From assembly GCA_963853835.1 (NCBI GenBank), contig OY970828.1, positions 58,892,861-58,956,860 on the forward strand: DNA of 64,000 nt. The letters are read 5' to 3'. Within the stretch, counting starts at the first letter, position 1. Every line of letters begins with the position of its first letter. The notes below the pieces were generated by a model. That model saw nothing but the letters and a program-made list of their open reading frames with translations. It was not told the origin of the DNA and made no database searches. The position numbers and the translations under genes were made by a program. Shown here piece by piece: positions 23,150-34,372 of this stretch. Source of the stretch: Calendula officinalis (lineage: Eukaryota; Streptophyta; Magnoliopsida; Asterales; Asteraceae).

Positions 23150-25873
23150 TATATTTTATTATTAATTGACCTTTTAAACAAGAGTTTTGATGCAGTTTTG
23201 ATTTTGATTGGTGGAAGAGTTTGAATATTGCTAGAAAAAAGAAAGAGAATTGACTAATTAAGTTAAAAGGAGGTAAATGGTATTTTTTTCATTGTTATTG
23301 ACAACTCTAAGAGCTGTCATTATCAAAACCGTATAAACAATTAGAGATGGTACGTAAACCTGAATAGACCTATTTATAACTTATAAGTTATTTTTTTTAT
23401 TATTTCAGAATTGCTCCAAAAAAAGGAATGAAAGTGATGAAATGAGACATAATTTTTCATGATTTGGTACGGGCGGATGCAAATGGCATTAAAGAAAATT
23501 GCATGAAAATTAATGCTGGAGAGGATTTATGCACATTTTTCACAAGCATTCTTAAAGAGTTATTGATCCAGCTGTTGATCTTTTTCACCATAAATGATCA
23601 ATCACAACTTCAGTTACCTTCCATACTTTATATATGAAACCTAACCAATAACCAATTTTATCACCTTAGAAATAATTGTTGTCCGAAAAGTCAGTCAACA
23701 TGGTCAAACTTACCGACACTTGTACGCCATCATTTTGGCTGTGTAAATAAATCAGATTACCTTAAAACAATTTTTTTGAAACTAATACTGTATGATTTTT
23801 ACTAGCCTAAGAAGTTGGTTACCCAAAATATAATTTTTGCCTAGAATTGGTTACTTTTTAATTTTTATGCAATTAGCCAAATACACATTGATATTTTTTT
23901 TCCCACAGATATATGGATCTGAAACTTTTTTTTTTCATTAAGCAGTTGCAAAAACTACTCTCCATTCGTTCTTGATGATTTGAAAAGTTTCATCGGAGGC
24001 AGTTATTGAGGAAAAATTTACATGCTAAATCGATATTTAGCTTATAAATTAAATGAGATGTAATTGTACTTTTTGGACATAATATATTAGTCGGGAAATC
24101 CGATACACAGTTTTTTACGAGTGGCATCACTAGAAATGTAGACCTAACATGCACGAATAGAAATGTCCCAATCGAAACCAAAACACGTACATTCAAGTTT
24201 GGTTTTGGTTTTAATATGTCATTATCTTGTTAGGAGTGTGATAAATGCTCTCATTAGTAATTAGTATCTTAATTAGCAGTATGATTAAGACACAAATGAA
24301 TGTATAACCCGCAAGAAGATGTTTAGAACGTGATATCACGTTTATAAAACGAGGCATGTTTACAAAAATGTTTATTTTTTTGGAAAATGTTTAAATGCAA
24401 TTCTCACCACCTAAACCTATCTTAAATGGCTGAAAAACATTTTATGCCATGGCAAATCAACCATGTGATCAAACTTTCATTTTTCATCCAAATGGAATGA
24501 ATTGTCACATTACTAGTGGAAAATAATATTAATAAACAATAATAGTTATACTCAATTCCTTCAAAATAACAGTATGTAGAAGTTAAGACATACACCGTTA
24601 TACATTTATTCGGAGATAGAAAGACTGCTTTCAGTAAAACCTCTGGCGAAATTGAGCAACTAATATAATATTATAATATTGTGAAATATAATAACGTTGT
24701 TGACTGGTTTATGCATGTTTTTGATTTAAAATTGGGAATAAAAATAAACAATCAAAGAGATGACATTATTTGGTTTTGAAGGGTAGATACGTGCGGGAGT
24801 GTGGTGTTGGAATGAATACAAAAGTGGGTAAACAAATAAATGCCTGAAGGCCGGTGCATGCCTTATTTGGTGAACCACGTCCTTTTATTCAATTTTTTAT
24901 TCAACCCAACAATAAATGTAAGATTATACTGTATTTTAAGTTCAATGATGCTCAAGAGGTAAGACTGCTCCAACGGTAGTCATCACTAATATCGTCAGTT
25001 GTTGCCAAATCAGCGCCACATCAGCATACACACTAACTAACATTAAACTGACGTACTCATGCCAACAATAGTACAATACCACTTCCCTTTAATTTTTTGG
25101 GACCCATCATTAGAAAACCCACACACACAAAATACCTCTTTGGGCCCACCCATCAAAACTAACGTTGCCTTCTCTTCCGTCTCCAAACTGGCTTGTGCAA
25201 ACCGGCGGAACCACTGGCGGACCCGTGCCAATAGTGTCCCCAAACTGGCCTAAACTAACACTATGATTGACACCCGTTTAAGGGGGCTTCTTGCAATTTT
25301 TAGTTCATCTGTTTATTTTTATGGACACTTCATATTCGTAGGTATTTAATTTTTGGGTTAACAAGAACTTAAGGGAGGGTTGTCTTTAAAATATTTGTAT
25401 TTGTATAAAAATTGTAATTTCATTAATAGAACTGAGTAGTTATTCAAATATAGAGATTGATTATACCTTTGATTTACAAGTTCATAATACATATTTTAAT
25501 ATCTTAATCACAGTTCTTAAAAGTATCATTATTATTTCCATTAATTTTTATTGAAGTTGATATCAAAACCACAATTTACTCTAAGAGTATCAATTAGTGA
25601 TAGTTAAGTTTATTCTTTTTCTCAAGAAAATTGTATTACTTCTTACTAATTCTTTCTACTTTAGTCTCATACCTAAAAAATAATTAATATGTGTAATCTA
25701 TTAATTATTTCTCCTAATCATATTCGTTGTTTCATATACTTATGCTGATGAAATAAATTGAAAGATAAATAAAATGATTTAATAGAAATAACATCATTTC
25801 TTTTCTATATTTTATATTGACCTTTTTGGAACCAGTTAGCCATGCTAAACCAGATGAATACCTCACTAATTTG
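23150..25873. other. Intergenic
   Basis: No gene recognised. It contains the 19 bp palindrome at 23300. A block at 24960-25260 ('gactgctccaacgg', GCCACATCAGC, 'ccaaactggc') has the composition of a MITE, but its ends and TSD could not be defined. The rest is AT-rich. Confidence 0.4.
23300..23318. repeat. 19 bp palindrome, copy 5
   Basis: GACAACTCTAAGAGCTGTC, followed by ATTATCAAAAC, the same tail as the copy at 11343. It shows the palindrome is dispersed and not only local. Confidence 0.55.
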
Positions 25874-25875
25874 TA

Positions 25876-26071
25876 ATCCCTTCGTCTTAATTTTATTGTC
25901 AACCTTTCTCTTTTTATATATCCCAAAATTATTAACCATTTGAAAATCCAACAAATTAAAACACAGTTAGATGGTAAATATATAATTCTATTGGTTGCAC
26001 AGTGTAATAAATGCATTTTTTTACAAACTGCGTGAATTTCGTCTATGGATAATAATTTTGGGATGGAGGAG
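25876..26071. mobile_element. Possible Stowaway-like MITE
   Basis: The left TA-ATCCCTTCGTCTTAATTTT and the right AATTTTGGGATGGAGGAG-TA are diverged inverted repeats about 196 bases apart, in the style of Stowaway elements. The match is imperfect. It ends about 280 bases before the TATA region of the GDSL gene. Confidence 0.42.
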
Positions 26072-26346
26072 TATATATTATATTACAAACCTTGAATTAT
26101 GATTCTTATTCTTATTTTTTAAACTTATTTTCTTTTCCAAACTTTGTAATGAACATAATTTTCATATGGAAATTGTAGAAAGAGTAATAAATATTTGAAT
26201 GAATTAAAAGAGGTAGTTAGGAATGAATAAATGCACCTCTACTTTGAATAAAAAGGAAAACCAATAAAATAAAAGGAAATCATCTCCCTCCATCATCATT
26301 CATCCCCTGCGCTTATACACCTATCACCTAAAATTACACCTAATTT

Positions 26347-26421
26347 TCTATATATATAACTCCGATCAAATCAACAATACAAGTTAGGTTATTCAGCTGC
26401 CGGAATATTCAAGTTTTAGCT
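26347..26421 (+). promoter_or_regulatory. TATA box and leader of the GDSL gene
   Basis: A TATATATATAA box near 26348 lies about 70 bases before the ATG. The leader words 'caatacaagtt', 'ttcagctgccggaat' and 'caagttttagc' are conserved upstream of the paralogous exon at 62269, which supports both the start codon and the duplication. Confidence 0.6.
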
Positions 26422-28159
26422 ATGATCGGACCGGCGAGGCCGCAAATAGTATTGTTTGGATCATCAATTGTTCAACTTAGTTTCAGCAATGACGGTTGGG
26501 GCGCCGCTCTCGCCGACATCTACGCTCGCAAGGTATTTTTTGTTTACAGTTATGATCATGAAATTGTTCCGATTTTGTTGCTTATGCTTAGATTGAAGAA
26601 TGCTTTGTTGCCAGATTATAAATTTTTGGTAGGAATACCTAAATTAATATGTATTATTTTGTAATTGTGAGTTGAATGATTGTGGATGTTCCTATCACAT
26701 ATTAATGGCTTTAATTTGTTAGATTCAACTCAATTTTGAGCTTTAGGTTTGAAGAGGGAACTGTACGGATTTTGTGATTTGTTGTTGTTTCTATACTTGT
26801 GCCAACATTTCATAAGCAATACCAAAACTGAACCTAGCATATAATATATATAATTGATGTGATTGCTCTAAACTAAGTCTAAAGTTATTATATCTTTTGA
26901 GAGGTGGTAACTGGTAAATAATAGTGGTACAAACTTTGACCAGTCACCTTATGTCTTAAATAATAGTGTTATGGTGTACAATTATTTCATTCACAGGGTT
27001 GTTGGTGAAAGCTTGTGTAGTTCATTACTAATTAATTAGTATGTAACAAAATATAATGAAAATTTGGACCAAAGTCTGGAAGATTTAAATATTGTGTACT
27101 GCAGGCAGATATTGTGTTGCGAGGGTATTATGGCTGGAATTCAAGGCGTGCTGTTAAGGTTGTTGATCAAATTTTCCCAAAGGTAAATCAATTAGATATT
27201 TATAGTTTAATATTATTATATATATTGAAACCCCAAAATTAGCACACGTTGACCATTTGTCTTGCAGGATGCTGGTAGTCAACCATCTCTGATCATTGTT
27301 TACTTTGGTGGTAATGATTCGATGGGCCCACACTCATCGGGTCTAGGCCCACATGTCCCTCTTCCTGAATATATTGAAAACATGAGAAAAATTGCTAATC
27401 ATCTCAAGGTACCATTTTCCTTCTTCATAACACGTTTTAACTATCTTCTACAAAAGAAAAAAGAAAAAAAAATTAAATTGTTTCGTATCCATAATTACTT
27501 CTAAAACACATATCCGAACATCCCGGTAATGCTGACAAGTGACACCAATATGAAAACCAGGGCCTTTCAGACACAACTCGGTTAGTTTTTCTCAGTTGTC
27601 CACCAGTGGATGAAGTCAAACTTGCTGAAAACACAAGGTACAATGTTTACTATTATTATATTTATTAATAAATATATATATTTATGACCTAATATAATGT
27701 ACTCCCATGTAAAAACAGCTCAATTTTCAGTGAACTTGTTAGAACAAATGAGTTATGCCGACAATATTCAGAAGCATGTGTAGAACTGTGCAATGAATTG
27801 GGAATAAAAGTTATCAATCTTTGGACTGCAATTCAAAAACATGATAATTGGTTGACTTGCTTTACGTAAGCATTTTTTTTCCTATACTCATTTAAAAAAA
27901 AATTAAAAAAAAAACTAAATAAATTTTAAATGGTATTTTTTTCAGAGACGGAGTGCATTTATCAGGTGAAGGCAGCAAAATAGTTGTTGAAGAAATACTA
28001 AAAGTGCTAAAAACTGCAGAATGGAAACCGAGTCTACACTGGAAATCAATGGCCACTGAGTTTTCAGAAGACTCGCCTTATGATTTAGTCTATACGGATG
28101 GAAAGACGACCCTAAATCCGTCTGATTGGACCTTTCACAGACAAATTCAATGGGATTAA
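26422..28159 (+). CDS. GDSL esterase/lipase, CPRD49-type, six exons
   Basis: Exons 26422-26532, 27105-27182, 27268-27408, 27561-27637, 27719-27865 and 27946-28159. All introns are GT-AG; 255 residues. It belongs to the SGNH hydrolase fold, with the short CPRD49 subfamily layout (about 255 residues, no signal peptide). Catalytic blocks: VLFGSSIVQLSF with Ser15 as nucleophile (GSS in place of GDS), Gly47 in GYYGWNSRRA, GGND with Asn79, and DGVH with Asp186 and His189. It should hydrolyse ester bonds of small acyl or acetyl substrates, and some relatives are linked to lipid or xylan-acetyl metabolism; the substrate here is unknown. The lack of a signal peptide suggests a cytosolic enzyme. A paralogous first exon lies 35.8 kb downstream. 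Confidence 0.95.
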
Positions 28160-28515
28160 TAATAATAAATATTAAATACATTTTATATAATTTCATTTCA
28201 GCAAATATTCCAGAGATCCAAAACCAGGCATTTGACTGCAACTGATGTTTGTATTAGTGATGTTAAATTCTGGTTCATTGTACTTCTTTTTATGTTTTTT
28301 TTTATAACTTTCTAATGCATCTACAACAGTATTTATTGGCAATTAGATTCCTCGTTTATGTGCTTAACGAAAAGCTTGTATGTACCTCGAATTAGTATAT
28401 GATGATTATCTAAATAAAAACCAATCAAGGAATTGAAAAACTGATTGCATATATCATCCATCATCAAACTAAGTATATGGACACAATCTATATATTGGTG
28501 TGACAAAACCTATAC
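28160..28515. other. Intergenic, 3' of GDSL gene
   Basis: 3' UTR-like sequence after the GDSL stop codon, then AT-rich DNA. No gene or element ends seen. Confidence 0.5.
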
Positions 28516-29233
28516 TTAGTGAAGTACAAAGCAACTTAACTTTGGATGTAAACTATACAAGTGTTTATTATGGATTATCACCCTCAAAACTCTATATACG
28601 AGGTTGACAATATTGTTAATTTCTCTCTCTCCATCTTTGGACTCCAATTTGGTGTGCAACTCTTCATACACTATTTGATTTGCTTGACTTGAGCTATTGC
28701 CTTTTTTGCTTATTTTTAAACTTCTCCCCTTGCCATCATACTGTTTGCGTGTGTGTCTTCTTAAACACACACTATGGAAAGTGAAAGTTGTGTGTATCTC
28801 TTCTTAACATTGATCGAGTTGTGACCGCCAAATTGTGAGATGTGACAAAACGACAAGAATATATGTCTTTCTTTGTTCCTAACTACATGCATGAACGCCC
28901 ACTTCAGTCGCTAGTAATTGGTCAATTGGGCAATTGAGCTTGTCTAGTGAGTCCTAGAAACTGGTTCTCTTATTTGTTTCTTGCGGTGCATAAAAGTTGA
29001 AGACATTAAATTAAGACTTTCTTCCTCAATCACTACCCTAACTGACATAAGTCAGTCGCTACAACTGTTTACACTTACTATATTGTCATTAAGTCGCTCC
29101 GCCATAACACGGTTTCCTGTTTCCGGATACCATAGCTTGTACTCGTATTGTTTGGTGCGTTTCCTTTTCCATTTGGTCTCTTGGAAGCACACGATGTCTA
29201 CATTTTACCTTGTCAAGGAATCAACTAAGTCTG
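28516..29233 (-). pseudogene. L1-type LINE ORF2 remnant, left part
   Basis: The minus strand from 29233 encodes endonuclease motifs of plant L1 LINEs: VDIVCFQETKWK, then YEYKLWYPETGNRVMAERL and NDNIVSVNSCSD-LMSVRVVIE, interrupted by stops. Further along (28770-28516) YEELHTKLESKDGEREI matches the linker before the reverse transcriptase ('Y..LY.KL.TKEGE'). The segment between them is decayed or partly deleted. The 5' continuation of this ORF is found on the other side of element A at 56449, so A inserted into this LINE. No intact domain remains. Confidence 0.72.
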
Positions 29234-29353
29234 TGTTGGGATATAAGCATTCTATTACTGTGCAGTTAGTACCAAACTTATTAAAGTTAGTACCGATGGG
29301 GTAGAAAAGCAAATATACTACTGACGATCTCATATACTACTGATGTCTATATT
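29234..29353 (+). repeat. Element A 5' LTR, first piece
   Basis: It matches 55969-56103 of the 3' LTR, which has an extra 18-base block. It is cut after CTATATT by element B and resumes at 40865. Confidence 0.85.
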
Positions 29354-29858
29354 TGTTAGGTCACAACAACCACCCTGGTTTGTTAAGTTAATTGATAGAT
29401 TATTATACTTAATGAAATATTAAAGTGATAACACAAGAATATAGTCAATGTATAAATCCACTAAGTGTGGCTTGTTGCGGAATAACAAGACCACTGATCA
29501 ATTACAAAGTATGTGAATGTAAGTTCGTGAATTGGTAAGTACTCCTTTGCAAGATGATCTCTGTTTATAATGGTATAGAGATCTTACATAATTGGCAAAG
29601 GAGTAACCGAAGGACTGGACTAGGAAAATGACTAAGATCAAGGGATTTGATCTTAGACCGTTACAATACTGATTGTAACTCAATCCTTCTACTCAGTATT
29701 GGATTTCCAATATTGAGTACTGATACTGAGTGGCCAATACTGGCCAAACTCAGTATCACACCTAAACTTAGTTAATTTAATCTACTATTTATTCTAAGCT
29801 AGTCTAGGTTGTTTTGTTATCTTAAGATCCAAAAGGGGTAAGGCTTTTTGCCTTAACA
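29354..29858 (-). repeat. Element B 3' LTR (left)
   Basis: 505 bp, beginning TGTTAGGTCACAAC and ending GCCTTAACA on the plus strand. Flanked by TSD ATATT on its left and the polypurine tract on its right. Confidence 0.92.
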
Positions 29859-29870
29859 ATCTCCCCCTAT
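29859..29870 (-). promoter_or_regulatory. Element B polypurine tract
   Basis: Plus strand ATCTCCCCCTAT is a purine run on the sense strand, directly next to the 3' LTR. It is the expected site for priming of plus-strand DNA synthesis. Confidence 0.75.
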
Positions 29871-29939
29871 CTAATGATAACAAAACAATTACAAAGAGAA
29901 TTCAAAAATCAATAAATACAGGCTGCAAAGTCTTCTTCT

Positions 29940-32430
29940 TCATCTTTTGTTGATTGACTCAAACTCATAGAAGACTTCTTTCTTCACATGGATGAACTCC
30001 TCTCTCTTCTTCAGTTCATCTTGCCTGTTGTTCACTATATCAACAATCTTCTTTCTGAACCAAGAATCCTCCTTCTTGGTTATCATACATTTCAATCCCA
30101 CAAGATGACTAATAGGGGCCTTTGGCAGATCTGCTTCAGTAATGAAGCATTCCCTATCTTCTGAGTCAGTGTACATATATCCAGAGGTTGGATATATGGT
30201 GCTCTTTTGATCCTGAAAGATTAAGTTAGGGGGAACAGAGTATGAGTTAAACATCCTGAAAGTGTTAAGGCACTCGGCGTGTTGTTCTTTACAGCCTCAG
30301 TCATTACACTGAATGCCCTATAGTCTGCTTGATATAAAATTCCTTGTTCAAAGCATACAGCAGAAGCAGCCCAGATTTCATCCATCATAACTTGGGCTTC
30401 TGAGGATCTTGATGGTAACTCTTTGATTAATCTGGAAATCTTCACCCAGTCTTGGAGTCCCATATTCTGAATGTCATGAAGAAAGATCTTCATAGGAGGA
30501 CTAACTGGTCAAGTGCAGAATGCAACAATGGACTGGTCAACAATTTGGACTTTTATTTTGTTGACATATAAGTTCAGCCAGTTTATCTCCTTTACATTTG
30601 GAAACATCCTATTCCTCAGCATACTCATTCTGGTCTCCCTATATCTTGTTCTTTGAGCAACAATGTTCCAGTATTGTTGAAGAAGTTCATCTCCTGATCT
30701 TCTTACAGTATGAGATTTTCTTGGAACATCTGCATCAGACTCAGTGTCAGGATCTTCTTCCTTAACAGGGAAGAATCTCTGAGCCTCAATCTCATCCTCA
30801 GCATACTGAGTAGATCTTCTTGGTCTAGAAATCAGAGGAGCTGGATCTGGTTCTTCACTTGATTCTGAGGACATAACCACATTTGTCATTCTTCTGGTTA
30901 TTGGTCTTCTAGGAACTCTAGAAGGTCCTTCAGCTGGAGGAGAGATTGGTCTTCTTGGGGGCTCTTCATCATCTGAGGATGATGATGAAGAGCTTTCTTT
31001 ATGTGCCACATCCAGTGCAAAGTTTAGAAAGTTTTGAGATGGCACTGGATGTTCTTCATCATCATCAGCAATAGGCCAGACAAAAGGCCTATATACAATA
31101 ATCTGCAAGTTATTTGGTTCTTGAGCAGGAGGCTCAGTACTAACTTGCTGAGGTTGGTCAGTATCAGTCTCCCCCTGAGCAGATGGCTCAGATAACTCTT
31201 CAAGTAATTCCAGGACTGACTTTCCTCTTTGTCTTCTTCTTTCATACTGAAACCTGAGTGGTTCAGTATGAGAAGTTTGCTGATGTGGTTGTTGTTGTTG
31301 CTGTTGAGGTTGATCTTCATTTAACTTTCTTCTTTTCTCCCCCTGAGCAGATGGCTCAGGTTTATCAACCTCTTCTTCTCTTTGTCTCTTCTCCCCCTTA
31401 TTGTTATCATTTGATGGGGAGGGAAGAGGTTCAGTATCACCACCTATGTCCCCCTGTTGATTATCTGGAGTTGGGGAGGGCATAGGTTCAGTAGCAGCAT
31501 CTTGTGCACCCTCAGTATTGGCATGGGAGGGTGATCTTCTGGGCTCAGTATCATGGTCTTCTTCATCATGATTTCCACCAAGTGGAGACTGTGGAGGTAG
31601 TGGAGAATGTTGTGTTGTTGAAGGAGTGCCACCGACTGTTTTAATGAGTATATCTCAGTACTCATGGCATCTATCCTGGCCAGAATATTATTCTGAGTGT
31701 TCTGCATGGCCAGGATCTGATTGAGAATAGTCTGTAAAGCCCCCTGCACTTCCTGAGACTGAGTGGCTTGTGCTCTTTGGCCCTGCACAGATGGTGCTAA
31801 AGAAACAAAAAAAATGTAAACTGGTTAGAATGAAAGGTTTATCAAATAGAATTGTGGTGTTGTTAAATTCTATAATCATGTAAACAGAATTTAGAAGTCT
31901 GTATTTCATCTGGTTCATGATGAAATATTGTGAACTTGTGCATAGCATGTGTAAGAAATTGTTAGTAAAAGTGAGTGTGAAAATTTGAGTAGCTCAGTAT
32001 AGGATAGGTCACATTTACTAAAAGGTTTTGGTTTGGGTAATCGAAGCCTGGGATGTGCTTCTGGTTATTTTCAATGTTTATCACTCGGTATCAGAGTGAT
32101 AACAGAAATGTGTCTTAAACCCATGAAAATTTTGGCTTATGTGGCTTAAAGGTTTGTGATAATTTCTTGAATGATGTGATCTTACTCAAAATAAGTAAGA
32201 CATCATTCAAGCAGCACCAGTGGGTGTCAGTATGACATCACCACCATTATCTCTTAAAATGTTGAGACAACTATAGACTGACAATGATCATTGAAGTGCT
32301 CAGTGTATGAATTTTGCATAGCAGCAGTGGGCTAACTATGTTGGCCATAAGTGGATATATTTGAAAGTTCGTTTGAGACTTTGGTCAGTATTGAGTTGGT
32401 ACTGGCCAATACATAGTCTCTGTTTGGGAA

Positions 32431-32511
<81 letters not shown>

Positions 32512-33915
32512 TTTGAGAGCTTTTTAGAAATTCATACCTGAAACTTTGTCAGATTCCCTTCGAGCATCTGCAGAGGTTGGTGCTGGATCATCTAGATTTT
32601 GATTTGAGGCACCAGCACCTTCAGGAGCCTCTTCTCTTCTATGATGTGCACCTTCCAGTATGTTTTGCTCAAACTGAATTTCCACATCAAGAGGAACATG
32701 AGGTTCCTCAATTTGGTGAGCAAGAGGTTCTGGTTCAGGACCTGGAAGGTCAGCATTGGCAGCAACTAGACTCTGTGCCTGAAGAGATGCAGTTAAAGAT
32801 GGAACATTTCCGGGTTGCATCTCTTCTGATGATAAGTTTCCCATTAGAACTGGGGATATGTTTCTTCTTCTTCTTAGGATGACCATGGGTGTGTCTTCTG
32901 AGGACTCAGTATCAGAATCTGTGTCAGTATGAGGAGCATCAGGATCCTGTGCAGGTGGAGGAATATGTGGTGGTTCTGGTACCGGTTCTGGTTGAGCATC
33001 CATCATCTCAATATCTTGATCATCATTTCCACCATCACCACTGTCATCATCATTATCATCATTTTCTGATTCAGTATCAGAATGTTGTTCATCATTTATG
33101 TGTGCCTGTACAATAGCCCACATGGAGTGACTCAGTACAGGCTCTCCTTCTCTTGGCCTGTAAAAATAAATCTTCTCATGTAAGGGAGGAAGATCTGCTC
33201 TTGGACTATTGAACTCATCATAAATATGAGCAGGCATGCCATTTTGAAAAATAAGAGAAAGAAATCTACAAAAAGGAACATTGATTTCTCTGGGTTGAGC
33301 CCGAATCAGAGAAGCTAGTTCATTGAAGATCAGTCTAGCATAATCAATATCTCGACCATGATACATGGCATGAACAATCTGCATCCCAAAATCATTTATT
33401 TGATCCAAAGCTCCTGTCTTGTGGGTCATACACCGAATAATTGTGGAAATTAAGAGACCCCACATTGGACCAAATTCATTTCTTTTAATAATTCCCGTGG
33501 TTCCTCTGCGTCCAATGAATGGTAACACTGAGCGAGCCTCTGTTCGATCAACAAAGGGCTCATACTGAGCGTGAGCGGGAAGCCTCAGTGTTTCCCGAAT
33601 GATAGCTGTAGAAACAAAAGCCCTTCTTTGTTCTCGAATAACCCAACCGTTAATCATGTCCGGAGAGTCAAGTTTAGCAGAGTACCAGAATTCACATAGC
33701 ATTTCCGGATAAATTGCGCGAGGAGAAAGAATCAGCGCTTGAGTGATCGGACAATGCTTCAGATATGTAATCATGTGAGTGAATTCAGGGCACGCCCATG
33801 CCTGAGGAATGTTGAAATTTGCGGTTATGTTGTCCCTCGCAAATTTGGGCACTTCGTCCTTCCGAAACTGAGTTGCCGGTGCAGCCTCAGGTGCGAAGAA
33901 TCTGTAATTAGCCAT
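29940..33915 (-). pseudogene. Element B envelope-like third ORF, spliced and broken
   Basis: ORF of unknown function that follows pol in SIRE-type copia elements and is often called envelope-like. Exon 1 (33915-32538) begins MANYRFFAPEAAPATQF and holds a conserved globular part of about 250 residues, followed by an acidic Asp/Glu/Pro-rich tail. A GT-AG intron (32537-31797) contains a TA microsatellite. Exon 2 starts at 31796 with a predicted coiled coil (QTILNQILAMQNTQNNILAR) and then low-complexity acidic sequence. Lesions: a one-base frameshift near 31640, an in-frame TGA at 30511-30509, and another frameshift near 30270. The C-terminal part ends at about 29940. No clear transmembrane helix or signal peptide was seen, so an envelope role is doubtful. 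Confidence 0.7.
32433..32507. repeat. (TA)n microsatellite
   Basis: About 37 uninterrupted AT/TA units, inside the intron of element B's third ORF. Confidence 0.95.
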
Positions 33916-34372
33916 CTGCGATTTTGATTAAGAAATTTGCTTGCAAAATGAAAGTAGAATCGTTAATCACAGAGAGAATTGAAAGAGAAAGTAGGAAATA
34001 ACTGTTGAAAAATTTTAAAGAAAGAAAGAAAACGGTTATTTATACTTAATTTAGAGATAATTACGGTATTGGGAAGTAAAACCGGCTGATTTGACAGCCT
34101 TATCCTGTTACAACGGTAACTTTCTTATTAAGAAAGGTTACCGTTGGGGGAGTATGAAGATTAAAGATCAGTTTTACCACTCCAGGACTCCAATACCGAG
34201 TTAAAAAAATTAAATTAAAAAAATATTAAAAATTATAAAAACATTTAATTTAATCCATAAATTAATAAAAAATAAAAATTTATAACATTTGATAATTCAG
34301 ACGAGTGATACTGAGCGGGTCAGTATTGGAACCAATACCGAGAGGTCAGTATCAGAAAATTTTTAAGGAAAA

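Noticed and set aside
24960..25260. Another PIF-like MITE
   Set aside because: Composition resembles the other MITEs (GCCACATCAGC, GGCGG words), but no matching inverted ends or TWA duplication could be fixed.
29940..33915. Calling the third ORF a functional envelope gene
   Set aside because: No signal peptide, membrane helix or fusion motif is visible, and the ORF has two frameshifts and a stop; only the position suggests the name.
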